The notes beneath the pieces were generated by a model. It had not been told where the DNA came from and ran no database searches. It worked only from the letters and a program-made list of their open reading frames with translations. Of a stretch of DNA of 64,000 bases, positions 37,917 through 49,391 are shown in pieces (positions within the stretch are counted from its first letter, which is position 1; each line of letters starts with the position of its first letter). This DNA is from Primulina eburnea (lineage: Eukaryota > Streptophyta > Magnoliopsida > Lamiales > Gesneriaceae), in contig NC_133116.1 in the NCBI RefSeq assembly GCF_022965805.1, positions 620,001 to 684,000 of the forward strand, read 5' to 3'. Both the position numbers and the translations under genes were made by a program.

Positions 37917-39733
37917 TTAATTTTCCTTGTTGAACGCCGTCTTATCAAATGACTTGTGCCACTTCAGAAGGACTGAAACTACCTCAACCATACTTGGTCG
38001 ATTTTCAGGATCTTGCACCAAGCAGCTTAAACTTAATTTCACCACTTGAATGGTCCATCCCGTTCCTCCATTTTCGGCGAGACAAAGGCTCAATGAAACA
38101 GGTTGGCTCAGTTTCTGAATTTTCGCTTTCCACTATAGCTGCTACTTCGTCGACAGTAATTTTTCCTCGCCATCCTGCCTAAATACTGCATATTTTCCTG
38201 TGAACAATTCGAATAGCAACACTCCAAATGCATACACGTCAACCCTGGGAGTAATTGGACCTGTGTCCATATACTCAGGCGCCATGTATGCTTCAGTGCC
38301 CACAACCTTTGTTACTACATCATCAGAGTTCGCTTATCTTGCCAGACTAAAATTTTCAATCTTTGCTCTTAGATTGCGCTCTTAGATTGCTGTCAAGAAG
38401 AATATTGCTGCTTCTTATATCATTGTGGATATACACTGGTTTTATGAAGATACAGAAGCCCATTGGCCACATCAAGTGCAATTTGAATCCTCTCATTCCA
38501 CCCCTTTTTGCTGTCGGATCCTCTTCTGCCAAGCCATTCTTGGAGGGAGCCATTTATCATGTACTCGTATACAAGGTATTTGTCATCTTTATGTTCACTG
38601 AATCCATGAAGTTTCACTATATTGAAATGGTTGATCTGATACAATATCTTCACCTCATGTTCGCGAGTCCCCACCAATCTTTTTGACACCGAAAACATCT
38701 CTTCCAAAGTTCCACGGTAAACACCCCCCTTTATCCTTCTCTTCTCTCGAAAATTCCTTGTTGCCTTTTTTACTTCAGTGAATTTGAACACTTTGAGAAC
38801 ACGCTCTAATCTTGCTATTTCAAGAACCAAGTCTTCTGGAGAATACTTTTCATTTCTTCGTCTCTTTTCTAGAATTGGCGTTCTATTCTTGCAGCACTGG
38901 AAGATAACTGGCAGAATAAGAAATAGTACCAGAGAAAAGACTCCTGTAGATATACCAGCAGTTGAGAGTGCTTTCTTTGATCTGTGTTTTCGAGCAACAG
39001 GTGCCGGAAAAGGTGGTGGCCTCACTTTATCACAACAAGTTACAGTGTTTGAACTCGAGGGTTCCCTTGGTATTGGAATTAAGATTGTCGTGAGAGGATA
39101 GATCATGAAACGCTCATCAGGAAAATGATTTGCTTCAGTAATGCTCGTTAAACTTACGTTGAATCTTTTACTCAAACCATAAAGGGTATCTCCCAGGCCA
39201 ATCGAGTATGTCAGCAAATACTTAGTTCCTGTTAGAACTTGACCCCTCGTTGGACATGCACATCGCAGAGGAACTCGAAAGTTTGATAGATTTGCAGGTT
39301 GACAATCCCTAGAACGTGTCGTTTGAAATAACACGATATGTTTCATGGTTGCCTAGAACCTGGTAAGTGGTGATGGCTTGATAGTACCAACCTGAACAAG
39401 TACAATTCACTGGAACTATAACTTCTTGCAGTGTTTTGAAAACTGTATGCTGCTTAACATTATCGATTTTCATGATTTCTGATCTGTCAGATGATGTGAG
39501 AGTTGCAATGGTCGGAACTGTGTTGAATGGAGATCTTGCTGTGAAGACCAGAAAAGCTCGGCAAGAGGAGGATTCGCCATTACATGCATAGAGAAAAGAT
39601 TCAGATGCATTTGTTTCTCCACTGCTGGTGCATTTCGAATTTTCGATGCTGCATTTCCTACATATTTATGCTGCGTGTTTATGCATGGAGTGAAGAAAGT
39701 GAGAGAGATTAAACAAGTGAGAAACCTGTTCAT
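37917..39733 (-). pseudogene. LysM receptor-like kinase pseudogene (LYK4/LYK5 type)
   Basis: LYK4/5 proteins are plasma-membrane chitin receptors. On the minus strand the remains run in order: signal peptide (MNRFLTCLISLTFFTPCINT), a LysM ectodomain with the CxC pair (VPLRCACPT, LLTYSIGLGDTLYGLSKRFN), a transmembrane helix (GVFSLVLFLILPVIF), then a kinase-like domain (RIKGGVYRG, YLVYEYMINGSL, YIHNDIRSSNILLD) and a C-terminal lobe to the TAA at 37917-37919. Breaks: a frameshift near 39640, a TAG at 39309-39311, a frameshift within ~39245-39300, a frameshift near 38440, a 13-bp tandem duplication at 38365-38390 that shifts the frame again, and a stop soon after. HND replaces HRD and the DFG site is degenerate, as in LYK4/5 pseudokinases. 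It converges with the DA1-like gene. Confidence 0.92.
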
Positions 39734-40822
39734 TTGTACGTTTTGGTGGAATTATTTCGTGCTTGATTCATTCGCGAGGGCTCTTGAATTTAAACAATTG
39801 CAATGGTAACAGGAATTAACGCGTGGAAGGATTATTAAATTATGGATTTGGTTTACAGAATCTAATGTAGGGACAAGAATCAAGAATTCAAGGAAGAAAT
39901 TAGTTTATGTTAAGACAAAATACTTATTTAAAATTGCTTCAGTAACCGGCTGCTCGTGTTTGGTGGGGAATTTGTAATTTGTTACAAATATATATTTGAA
40001 ATTACAAAGTTCGACCAAGTGTCGAGGTCAAGTGCTTGGGACAACAGGTTCAAACATATTTTAGTCGGAACAAATATATTTATTTTTTAATGAAATTAAT
40101 TATTTATAGAAAAAAAACAATACATACACATTAATTATACAGACAAATAGATAAAATTTTAATATCTCCAAAAACATAAAACCTCATCACTACAATTGTT
40201 CATTTAATAAAATTTGAAATCAACATGAAAGTAATAATACTATCAAATTATTGTAATATTATATTAAAATTAAAGCAGGTATTAATACAGTCAATCCTAG
40301 GTTGATTATTTATTCGACCAAATTGACTTTCTAGCTGGCAATGTTATACGAATTGGCAGTAAAATACATTATTGAGACAAATGAATTACGGAACTAAGTA
40401 ACTTAGAAACCCATTACGATTGCTTTAATTAAAAAAATAAATAAATTTAGACGGAACTAATTTTATAACTGGAAGAGATTTTTATGTATATATTTAATTA
40501 AATCAGGCACAAGTATTACAGGCCAATTTTGTTGCCTCGGGCTGGCTGGGGCATAGAATGACAAGAGTTCAAGTGTGTTTCAGCTAAATCACAGTGTGTA
40601 ACACTTTACATTACGAATGATGATGCACAATCTGAATGGATGTTACAGTTGCAGTTTCCCATAGTGGGTAAACTGCTTTTTACAAGAAGGTGAAAACACC
40701 TTCTTGCTCCCTAATACCTGGTAGCATTGACATCTCATTTGCTTGTTCTTTGAACACCTATCCAGATGCTAAGGAAACCCGAATGTCCTACTTCTTTGCA
40801 GTACGATTTGTTGCCGATTGAC
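39734..40822. other. Intergenic, no gene
   Basis: AT-rich spacer between the LYK-like pseudogene and the NAC gene's 3' end. No recognisable element. Confidence 0.55.
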
Positions 40823-42597
40823 TTAAAAGTATGCGAAACAGAAATACTGCTTGAGCCTGATTTTCTTTCTGCCTGCATCATTCTCCTTCTTTACCCGGTT
40901 CAAAAGTGCGCGTGTGTTTGCATCACTGAAATTTGAATTGCTTTCATCTCTCGTTTCCGATGCATCCCTTTTTGTAGAATGCTCTAGCATGTGTTCGTCT
41001 GTTAAAGGTTCATTTTTGGAAGTACTTGCAGCGCCAGTGAATATAGATCCTAGGTAGAAATTCAAAGTGAAAGAAGTGACCTTTATAAGTAACTAAGCTA
41101 CTGCTTTATAAGCTAAAGCTACTGACATACCTGATGTGGGAGGAACAAAAATTACATCATTTGATTTAACTGATGTGCTGATGCTGTATCCAGAAATCAA
41201 ATTCTTTCCCTCTGCATCAGCAATATCCCCTTCCTGATCAAGTTCACGTAATAAGGCCAACGAATCAAAACATTCATCTGATAACTTGCTAGGACAGCTT
41301 GAGTTCTGTGAACTCGAAGAATGTGATGCAGGACCTTCTAAATCATTCAATTCCAAGAAGTCTTCTCTCAAGAAACATTTGAAGTCAGCGATTTCTTGTG
41401 GAGAAGAGTTTGCCTGCCAAATACAGAATATAACAAAGAGCAAAGAATAAAGGGGTACATTGAGAAAGGAATCCAGTTTCTATCAAATATAACCCACAGC
41501 AAATGTAATTCTGCCTACCTTAGATTCACTTTTAGAATCTTGCTTTAAGTTATTATCAGTTTTTGGAATATTTGATGCCCTTGAACTAACATCCTGTAAT
41601 TCAACGGTGTTTTTGCAGCCTTCGGTGTATGTCTCGTTTATTTGATTCCCGTTGCAGTGGAAGACTCTACAAAGTAATGTGAACTCCTGCAAAATGGCCA
41701 ACCAAACAAACAACGTGATTTGTGGGTTGGCCTTTATATAACTAAGCCACACCATAAAGAATATGCATCATTTTTTTTATGCAGTAGCTACCTCTGGGTT
41801 ATTTTTTTCAGACAATAATTCCTTTTGAGTAATGCTATACTCTTGCATAACCCAATCTGTTCTTTGAGCATGAGGGGCTTCACCTTCGTAATATTCTAGA
41901 GTAGAGCGCCATCCATTTATCACAGAGTTCGAGTATATCCCACAAGCTTGTCCTTTGAGCTTCCAGAATCCGAGAACTGACTCTTTTTTCTCATTCGACT
42001 GTACTAAGTACCAAATCCCTTCTGCAAGTACCCCACACAAACAGAAGTAAGCGGATTTTAACTTTAGAACAGTGAGTAAGTATGTATGGTTCACAGATCT
42101 TTACGAGACAGTATCATTACTTAACATTGAAATTACCATAAAAACACATGATTCAACTCAAAGAAATCGATCCATATGACTGTATATGCTCAAACCTACA
42201 TGTATATATATGATAGGGACACCGAATGATCCGGGAAAAAAGCCCGTTTTATTATATATAACTGAGTATCAAGTTCCGAGAAATTGAATCAATAGTACCC
42301 ACCAATTATATCGTCAAGATCATCCAATAAATACAGATCTATAGTCGATAGCAAATTAACTCGTTCTCCAAAATTTGCTGAAAAAGATTGAAGACTAAAC
42401 AATGAAATGCTGAATGAAAATCGAAGTTAACCTGGTAAATCCGCAGGCCAGTACAGGTAAGGGATTGAATCTGCCAGCACGTTTTTTGGGAGACAGACTC
42501 CTGGTGTGTATCCATCCAGGAACAAAAATATTTGCTCATCAGTCCAGTAGAAACCAATTTCATCAGGAGATGACGGTGGCTGCGCTGGAGGCCACAT
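40823..42597 (-). CDS. Divergent NAC-domain protein
   Basis: Six exons, 42597-42432, 42377-42303, 42021-41792, 41686-41519, 41413-41131 and 41049-40823, all with GT/AG introns, close to 382 residues. Residues about 11-30 (PDEIGFYWTDEQIFLFLDGY) stand where NAC subdomain A normally reads GFRFHPTDEEL. Subdomains C-D are clear in exon 3 (WYLVQSNEKKES, GFWKLKGQ, GWRSTLEYYEGEAPHAQRTD, WVMQEYSI), and subdomain E opens exon 4 (EFTLLCRVFH). The C-terminal half is Ser/Asp/Glu-rich, ending in a basic stretch (RVKKENDAGRKKIRLK). It is probably a nuclear DNA-binding protein of a poorly known NAC branch; the altered subdomain A may change dimerisation. The ATG at 42597 was chosen because frame and phase fit the downstream exons. 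Confidence 0.82.
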
Positions 42598-44879
42598 GAG
42601 AATCCAAATGCTACAGAGGCATGGTGCATAGTCTAGATTAATAAGAATGAGAGATAAACCAAAAAATCGACTCTTGAGCTAGTTGGTCAAAGAGAACAAA
42701 TAATGGGCATGGCATCCGGATTATGATAATTGAGAAGAAAAAGTTCACAAGTTCGAGTTCACATCTGTTAAAAAGATTCACAATGAGTTGATCGAACTGA
42801 AACTATCGGTCTTAAAGCACTCATACTTCCAAAATTAAATTTTTCCAGTGAAAATGTTATAAATAGACATATCATCCAGTCAAGAAAATTATGTGCCATA
42901 AAAGCCAGAATGAGTTTTCAACCCCTTCATCAAAAGCACAAAAGATCAATCAAACATCAAATCAACACCGAGATAATAAAGCATCAATTCCCAAATTTGG
43001 AAACAACTTAATTAACAGCCAAATAAGAATCAAAACCAATATCATGAAAATAGGGACCTTTTCAAATACCCAGAAAGTGAACTCTATCTCCCTGCTTCAC
43101 TTCATGAGTCAGACAAACTCAGCTCTATTCCAAATTTAGGTTGATCAAGAGAGAATTTGGAATAAGGGTTCTACTTATAGGGGCTTGCTGTTCGGATTTT
43201 TCTAAGTTAACGGGCTGACATGTTTGCCCAAGGCCAAGTTCACAGTCCAGTCTAGTCTCCTACATGTGGTGAAATAATATATAAAAATGGGTTTCTTCTC
43301 CTACTCGTTCTCGTACGTGGCACTCCACTAGTGGCTGGATTACGCAGACCGTGAGGATAAAGACAAAGATTCCATGCCCATGCCACACGGAGCCCCACAT
43401 ATGAAGAAGTCGCTCGCGAATCCCCCGCGTTTGCTGACGCAATCACCCCACCACTTGCTGACGGCATTAATGACGGCATTGTCAGGATCACTGATCGAGC
43501 ATTTCAATCAATTTATACAAAAACAACAATTCACCTTATTTATTGATAACCAAGACATACATTTATTTCTTTGATTTGTCGTTTCAAAAACGTCTTTGGA
43601 GGATAATTTTGTGAATTGTGAGAATATTGAACGATGATAGCTAAAAATGTTTAATAATAATTAACCGCGTGTATAACATAATATATATTATATATTTTAA
43701 AAATATTTTGATAAAAATGATATTCTTTTATATTAAAGAGCAAAGACTAAAACAGTATATAACACAGATTGTGTGAATTATTAATAGCATTTATGAAAAA
43801 ATTTAAGAAATTAATCGATCGAATGCATTGCACTTAAGCGTATTTTAAGCAAATCCAATATTATACCAAAATTTCAAACCTTATTATGAAGTGTTGAGCT
43901 ATTATAACTGTGTGATCTTGCATTATATATTGTAAAAGATAGTAAAAACATGTAGTTAGTTTTATAATATGGATGATATTTTAGGCAAACAATAAATTAT
44001 ATCGTGACTTTGTATGATTAGTATAAGGTGTTATTTTATTCTATATATTAAAAGATATTAAAATAGTGTTACCAATTGGGGATTTTATTACCTTCTTGAT
44101 TTCATTTGAAATGTGATTCTCATGGTCAAGTTTTATTCATTTTTCTCTAATTCATGAGTCAGGTTTCAGTAATATTGGACATGTCTTTAAAAATTTATTA
44201 GTGTTTTATAAACGAAAAAAATTAAAGCATGTATTTTGATAAGATTTACAAAAACGTTTTAGATGTTATTTTTTTTCAAAAAAAGTTTTCTCAAAATATA
44301 ATTTTTGAAAAACAATTGAAAGTTGTTTTTTGACGTTTATTGAGAATTAAAAGAGTTTTATATAATAGTTGTCCAAACAGATTCTTAATTATTTTTAACT
44401 ATAGTTTATTTTTTAAAATATTAACTATAAAAACGTTTTTATAGAACAACTTTCAAAATACATCTTTATTTTTAAAACAACTTTTAAAGTCTTTTATAAA
44501 AAATTTGTAAAAAACAATTTTAGTTTTTGTTGTCTTGTATGCTGATATATTTGCAATTTTCGTGCTTTATATTATAAAATTTCAGTTTTATATTGCATCT
44601 TTTGTTTTTTGTTTTTTTGCAAATTTATTCTTTTTTCATCGGAATGTTTGACAAAATGAACGTAGGACTGATGCTAAGAATTCATCACGGAAGAACGGAC
44701 TCATTTGGAAAATACAAAGCACGTACACACAAGTTATGTTTTATGTGTTACCACACATTTCAGTGTCATATCAGTACTGCGCATGTACAACATCATCACC
44801 ACATCCATCATGCATCAGAAGAGACATTTGACGTTCCCACTATTTTCACCACTTTATAATTTATTAGTAGATTAATATT
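42598..44879. other. NAC upstream region and intergenic DNA
   Basis: Holds the NAC gene's 5' side. A GC-richer island at about 43250-43500 contains an ACGTGGC box (43316-43322) and three TGACG motifs (43434-43476), likely bZIP targets. From 43560 to 44879 the DNA is AT-rich with no gene recognised. Confidence 0.5.
43316..43476 (-). promoter_or_regulatory. Cluster of ACGT/TGACG boxes, candidate NAC promoter
   Basis: One ACGTGGC (ABRE/G-box core) and three TGACG cores within 161 bp, in the only GC-rich patch between the NAC gene and the viral block. Plant bZIP/TGA factors bind such cores. The transcription start is not known, so the link to NAC is by position only. Confidence 0.35.
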
Positions 44880-44888
44880 TTATTTTAA
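44880..44888. repeat. Left 9-bp target-site duplication
   Basis: TTATTTTAA, identical to 53192-53200. The low-complexity sequence weakens it as evidence on its own, but both copies lie exactly at the ends of the inverted repeats. Confidence 0.6.
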
Positions 44889-44960
44889 GGGCAACTTAGG
44901 ATTCAGTACCCCTTTTCTTTCAATTTTGGTTTTGATACCCCATTTCCCAAAATACCCCTC
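44889..44960 (+). repeat. Left terminal inverted repeat (Mutator-like)
   Basis: Starts GGGCAACTTAGG, then CAGTAC, then CAATTTTGG and TACC. It aligns with the reverse complement of 53191 downward (GGGTAAATTGTG, CAGTAC, CAACTTTGG, TACC) over roughly 50 bp with scattered mismatches. Confidence 0.6.
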
Positions 44961-45244
44961 AAGCCTTGATTTTAGCTAATTGATTTTATTTTCAAGTAAT
45001 GGCCCATCATGCTTCCGTAAAATAAATTTAAATTTTATACCTTTTTGACCGGAGTACCACCGGGTTATATCCACCGTATTTTACAGACTGCTCCTCACAG
45101 CCTAACCACGCGATCGCAACCGATGGTTACCGACGCAGATTCCTTCAGCGGCACTTGGCACAACTCTAATTCGTTTCCTACCTTAGAGTGTACAGTATAA
45201 AATAAAATTTTGAAATTAATGCATGAGAGGGGCTAGAGCAAAGA

Positions 45245-45250
45245 TTTATT
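45245..45250 (-). terminator. Viral poly(A) signal (AATAAA)
   Basis: AATAAA on the minus strand, with further copies at about 45268-45280, some 180 nt downstream of the TATA box. Caulimovirids place the poly(A) signal shortly after the pregenomic transcription start, which creates terminal redundancy. Confidence 0.5.
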
Positions 45251-45430
45251 TTATTCAAACACAAACATTTATTTATTACATAGTAACCTCCTGTAGAGGA
45301 GGAGAAACTTGTTTAGTTACTTATCGTAGCTGAACTCTTAACACTCATAAAACTTGAAAGAAAATATTACAACCTTGTATGAAAGAAATGGAGAAAATAT
45401 TTGATGATCTTCACTTCCTTCTTCCGTCTT

Positions 45431-45438
45431 TATTTATA
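45431..45438 (-). promoter_or_regulatory. Pregenomic RNA promoter TATA box
   Basis: TATAAATA on the minus strand, preceded by CCTTC and followed by a GA-rich leader start, after the last large ORF. The position matches the 35S-type promoter of caulimovirids. Confidence 0.6.
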
Positions 45439-45530
45439 GAAGGCTTCTTCGGATTTGAAACTCGGATTTCAAATCTTCATTAGCCTTTACAGCTTGCTTG
45501 GGGACCATGTAGTGGTTGATGGGTCCCTGT

Positions 45531-45731
45531 CTAGATTATTAATCTGGACATCAACTTCTCATCATCCTTTATCTCTTTTAGATACCATTGACGATGAGTT
45601 TCCAGGATATCGGCAGTAATTTCATCTTTTTTATACTCTTTGAAATGATTTACTAACCATTTAAGAGCTTCTGCCTCTTTTCTCTTGTATGTTAACCTTC
45701 TTTTCAAAACTTTCAAATATACTCGATACAT
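45531..45731 (-). CDS. Small viral ORF before the pregenomic promoter
   Basis: 66 codons, rich in Lys/Glu and Arg, probably helical. It lies between the viroplasmin-like ORF and the promoter. No family recognised. It could be a short accessory protein or a chance open frame. Confidence 0.35.
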   Translation of the reverse strand: MYRVYLKVLKRRLTYKRKEAEALKWLVNHFKEYKKDEITADILETHRQWYLKEIKDDEKLMSRLII

Positions 45732-45977
45732 TCTTAAGTTTTGATTCTGGTATGTTAACTGGTTTTCATTCTGTCCTTATTTATGGATGAATTTTTCGGG
45801 ACCAGTTAATTTTTTATTCATTGGATTCCTTTTAGATTGGTATCCAATGCTTGCTGAGTCATCCACCATTTGTTATTGGTGGTCCATTTGTCTTTTACCA
45901 CTAATTAGTGGTTGTCTTGATTCTACCACTCACATGGTAGTGGTCCTGCTTTTGTAATGGAGGGTCACATGTCTCTT

Positions 45978-47081
45978 TTAATTTTGTCGAGGAATCTTCG
46001 GTTTTTTGTATCCTCGAGGAAAATGTACATGTGGTCCTTCCCCACTTGTCCTTGCTTCGGTAAAATGTTTCCGATCAGATCTCGGTTTGAAACCTTTACC
46101 GAACTCTGGTTCTTTCTGTATTTGGCATTCAGAGCAGATGTTCTCCGACCATCTTCCTATGTGTGCCATATTACAGAACTTTCGGCGAGTCTCTTTGCTT
46201 GCCGGTAACTTGCTGTTCCACAAGAGATTTCTTTTCTTTTCAAATAAATCTTCTGCGAAACTTGTTGTTTTTCCTGTCATGGTATTCAACAGGAATGATC
46301 CGTTCACTGAATGATTGTAGAATTTGAACGGAAACTTGACTTTGTCCATCTCAGTAAGACAGACCCATAAACCCCAAGCTCTTCTGGTAGAAATGTCCTC
46401 TTCAGTGATTGAAGCAACCAGGGGTGTTTCTTCTGTCGGAGGATCCTTGATAAATTTTTGGACATTTGTATCCGGCCTCCTTAGCTTGATGAAATGAAAG
46501 GCTTCGTGAGAACCTTTCCCTGCTGGTTCTGGTGCTGCACTAAAGAAGTATAGCTCCAAAACATCTCCTCTGGACAAATAATCATTGTTTGCCCAAGTCT
46601 CGTGAACAGCTTCCTGGATCCATTTTGGTAGACCTGAAATTTCTGGAAAGCTGGGTGAGGTAGTATAAACTGAGGCAAGAGCCCCAAATTCATACCATGC
46701 TTTAACTTCCTTTGGATATGAATTTTGTTTCATCCATACCCTTGGATATTTTCCTGAAACATCAACCCTGTTTGTAGCTGGGTTAATGCCAATTCGTGTT
46801 TTTAATTTCTCCCAATTCTGCTGATAAACCTGAAATGGAGAAATTACACCTTCATTAGTACCAACCTTAGCTTTGCCTTTGTCAATACGAGGCCTAAGGT
46901 TGATCTCTCCCTCTTCAATCCCCGAGGTGGAGGGTTGACTTGAGGACTCAAGATAAGGATCAGGAGTCTCAATTTTTGTTTCAGCCGACTCATCTCGTGA
47001 TGATCCCGACTTAACACTTGTGCAAGGGGTATTTGAATCCCCCGCTACAGGTATAGAGTCCTGTACTCGAAAACTCTCCAT
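45978..47081 (-). CDS. Viroplasmin/transactivator-like protein of the endogenous caulimovirid
   Basis: 367 codons, open throughout. It occupies the place of the viroplasmin/translational transactivator: the last large ORF after the polymerase and before the pregenomic promoter. Residues 1-~70 are Ser/Asp/Glu-rich and look disordered; the centre is ordered and Trp-rich (KAWYEFGALASVYT, RRAWGLWVCLTEMDKVKFPF), and the tail is basic. In related viruses this protein forms inclusion bodies and lets ribosomes reinitiate along the polycistronic RNA. The assignment relies on position and general character more than a decisive motif. Confidence 0.6.
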   Translation of the reverse strand: MESFRVQDSIPVAGDSNTPCTSVKSGSSRDESAETKIETPDPYLESSSQPSTSGIEEGEINLRPRIDKGKAKVGTNEGVISPFQVYQQNWEKLKTRIGINPATNRVDVSGKYPRVWMKQNSYPKEVKAWYEFGALASVYTTSPSFPEISGLPKWIQEAVHETWANNDYLSRGDVLELYFFSAAPEPAGKGSHEAFHFIKLRRPDTNVQKFIKDPPTEETPLVASITEEDISTRRAWGLWVCLTEMDKVKFPFKFYNHSVNGSFLLNTMTGKTTSFAEDLFEKKRNLLWNSKLPASKETRRKFCNMAHIGRWSENICSECQIQKEPEFGKGFKPRSDRKHFTEARTSGEGPHVHFPRGYKKPKIPRQN

Positions 47082-47123
47082 TTGAGAAACCAGTGGTCTC
47101 TCAATGTCCTGGAGGATAGGCCT

Positions 47124-47324
47124 TTACGTTACAGACCATAACTGAGTATATTCCTGTAAACATCCTGTAATTCGATCAGAGACAATTCTCTTATCAGCTT
47201 GTTGTAGCCTTCCCGCAACTTCTGCGTTAACAGCTAACTTGTTGAACTCGGTTTGAAGCATTTCAAGGTGTTCCCTCAAATGCCTCTGCATCTTGATAAT
47301 AGCATCAATGTCAATGCTGTCCAT
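47124..47324 (-). CDS. Small coiled-coil viral ORF
   Basis: 66 codons, overlapping the end of the RT ORF by 14 nt and ending 43 nt before the viroplasmin-like ORF. It is strongly helical (HLREHLEMLQTEFNKLA). The tight overlap suggests a real gene in a compact viral genome; function unknown. Confidence 0.45.
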   Translation of the reverse strand: MDSIDIDAIIKMQRHLREHLEMLQTEFNKLAVNAEVAGRLQQADKRIVSDRITGCLQEYTQLWSVT

Positions 47325-49347
47325 CTCTTGTTAAAAAATCTGCAAGAATATTTTCATGAGATTTTATTATCATAATATCAAAAATATAATTTTGACATAG
47401 AGCTTGCCATCGTAATAATCTAGCCTTCTCAGGTTTAGACTCAATTCTATTCCTTAAAAAGGCTTTAACTTGAGTGTTATCAACTTTCAAAGTGAATTTC
47501 TTTGCAAGTAAAAATAACGGCCATTTTTCAAAAGCCCTCTTTACTGCATAAAATTCCTTTTCGTTGATATGCCATCTTATGGCTTCTGCTTCTGAGAATA
47601 ACCCACTACAATATCTGCATGGTTGTTCTCCATCTGGTGTGAGCTTTGTTAATACTGCAGCCCACCAATGATCGCTGGCATCGGTATATAATACCAGATC
47701 ATCCTCGTCTTGAGGAATAGCCATTTTTGGAAGATTTTTGCAAACTTTCTTTAAATGGATAAGTTCTTTTGTGTGTTCGTCTGTCCATATAAATCTAGCA
47801 TCCTTTTTTAATAATGGACTGAACACCTTCCTGTGTTTTGCTAGGTTTTTAATAAACATCCCAACAAAATTAACAACCCCTAGAAAACTTTGAAGTTGCT
47901 TTTTGTCTTTGAGATTTTCTGGAAAATTCTGCACCTTCTCTACTATGTGTTTTTGCAGAATTATTCCTGACTCATCGATTTCAATTCCGAGGAATTCAAT
48001 CTTTCTTGTAGCAATGACTGCTTTCTTTTCAGATAAAACCAGTCCTTCTTTCTTGCAAACATTAGAGAAAATCTCCAAATGTTTAACATGTTCATTCATA
48101 TCATTGGATGCTATTAAAACATCGTCGATGTAAACAAACATAAACTTGAAATAATCTTTGAAAAGATTATCCATCTTCCTTTGAAATATCTGGGGTGAGT
48201 TAGCCAATCCCATTGGTAATACTTCCCAAATATAATGTCCTTGAGGTGTGGAGAAAGCTGTGAATTTCTTGCTTTCTTCCTGCATCCGAATCTGATAGAA
48301 TCCAGACTTGCAATCAAATTTAGAGAATATCTTGGCGTTGCGAATGCAACTAATCAAGTGTTCTCTACTAGGTATAAAATACCCATCAAACTCCAGAATC
48401 TTATTAATTTCTTGATAATTAATAACTAATCTGGGTTTACCTTGTTTTATCTCACCATGGTTTCTTACCAGAAAACCTGGACTGCTATATGGTGATATAC
48501 CTGCTTTGATCAAACCAAGATCCAAATGTTCCTTGATTATAATCTGCATATCCCTTTGATCAATGATGTTCATTGGGATGGGTTTACAACGGACAAATTC
48601 ATACTCTTTGCCTTCCTTGATCTTAAGGCAAGCTCTGAGTTGGTTTCTGTCCCACCATGCCAAGGGATCTTCATTGTAGTTTTCTTTGATCCTTTTCTTG
48701 ACATCTTCCAATGATACCTTAGACTCGAACTCTACTTCATTTGTTTGTAGAGTTATCTTAAGGCATTCTATATCTTTTGGTTGGAGTTTTTTATCTGCTC
48801 TCAACTGGAGCATTGTTTCCCCAAACCGTCTTGAATCCTTCATTTTTGGGTTCAGAAGTTGTCCTGAATCACCACGCTTGCTGCGAAACTGGATTGGTAA
48901 TTTTCTGTAAAATGCCTCTCGTAGTCTCTGGACTATGATTTTGTGAGCACATGGTGTTGTGAACACTAATCTTCTAGTCTCATTTTCTTGTGTATAGGAC
49001 TTGAACATTTGTAGGAAATTATTTCCTAACAATATGTCAGCTCATGTATCATGAAAATAAATTGGTGGTGTCTTTACCTTGTACCAAGGTGTTTGTCCAG
49101 CACCGCCAATCATGATTTCAGTCATCTTAATCCCTTTACATAAGATTAAGATTCTTCTGGAAAAATCTCTTCCAGCAATCTTGGGTAACTCTTCTTCCAA
49201 ATTATTTGGAAAAATTCCTCGTTTTGCTGTACATATTCCAGCACCTGAATCAATATATGCAGCAAAGTATTCTGCTTTATATTGTTCATACAACATTCCT
49301 ACTGGAATGTATATGGAGAAGGGACTTGTGGTCATTGGATTTTCCAC
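47311..49347 (-). pseudogene. Protease / reverse transcriptase / RNase H of the endogenous caulimovirid (interrupted)
   Basis: The 5' part (49347-49042) carries the aspartic protease with AAYIDSGAG at about residue 31. A TGA at 49042-49044 interrupts the frame inside the protease's C-terminal region. The same frame then runs open from 49032 to 47311 (573 codons) with the reverse transcriptase (VINYQEINKI, then FVYIDDVLIAS with the catalytic YIDD near residue 300) and RNase H (LYTDASDHWW near residue 455, ending FLTRDG). No integrase follows. The first real ATG of the protease part is at 49335. In exogenous relatives this is one polyprotein, so the internal stop would prevent it. Confidence 0.88.
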
Positions 49348-49391
49348 ATTTTATCCTCTGCCATAAACTCCATTCCATACTCTAGACGTTT

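Noticed and set aside
44593..44859. 88-codon open frame (plus) just left of the viral block
   Set aside because: No family match; AT-rich context; likely chance.
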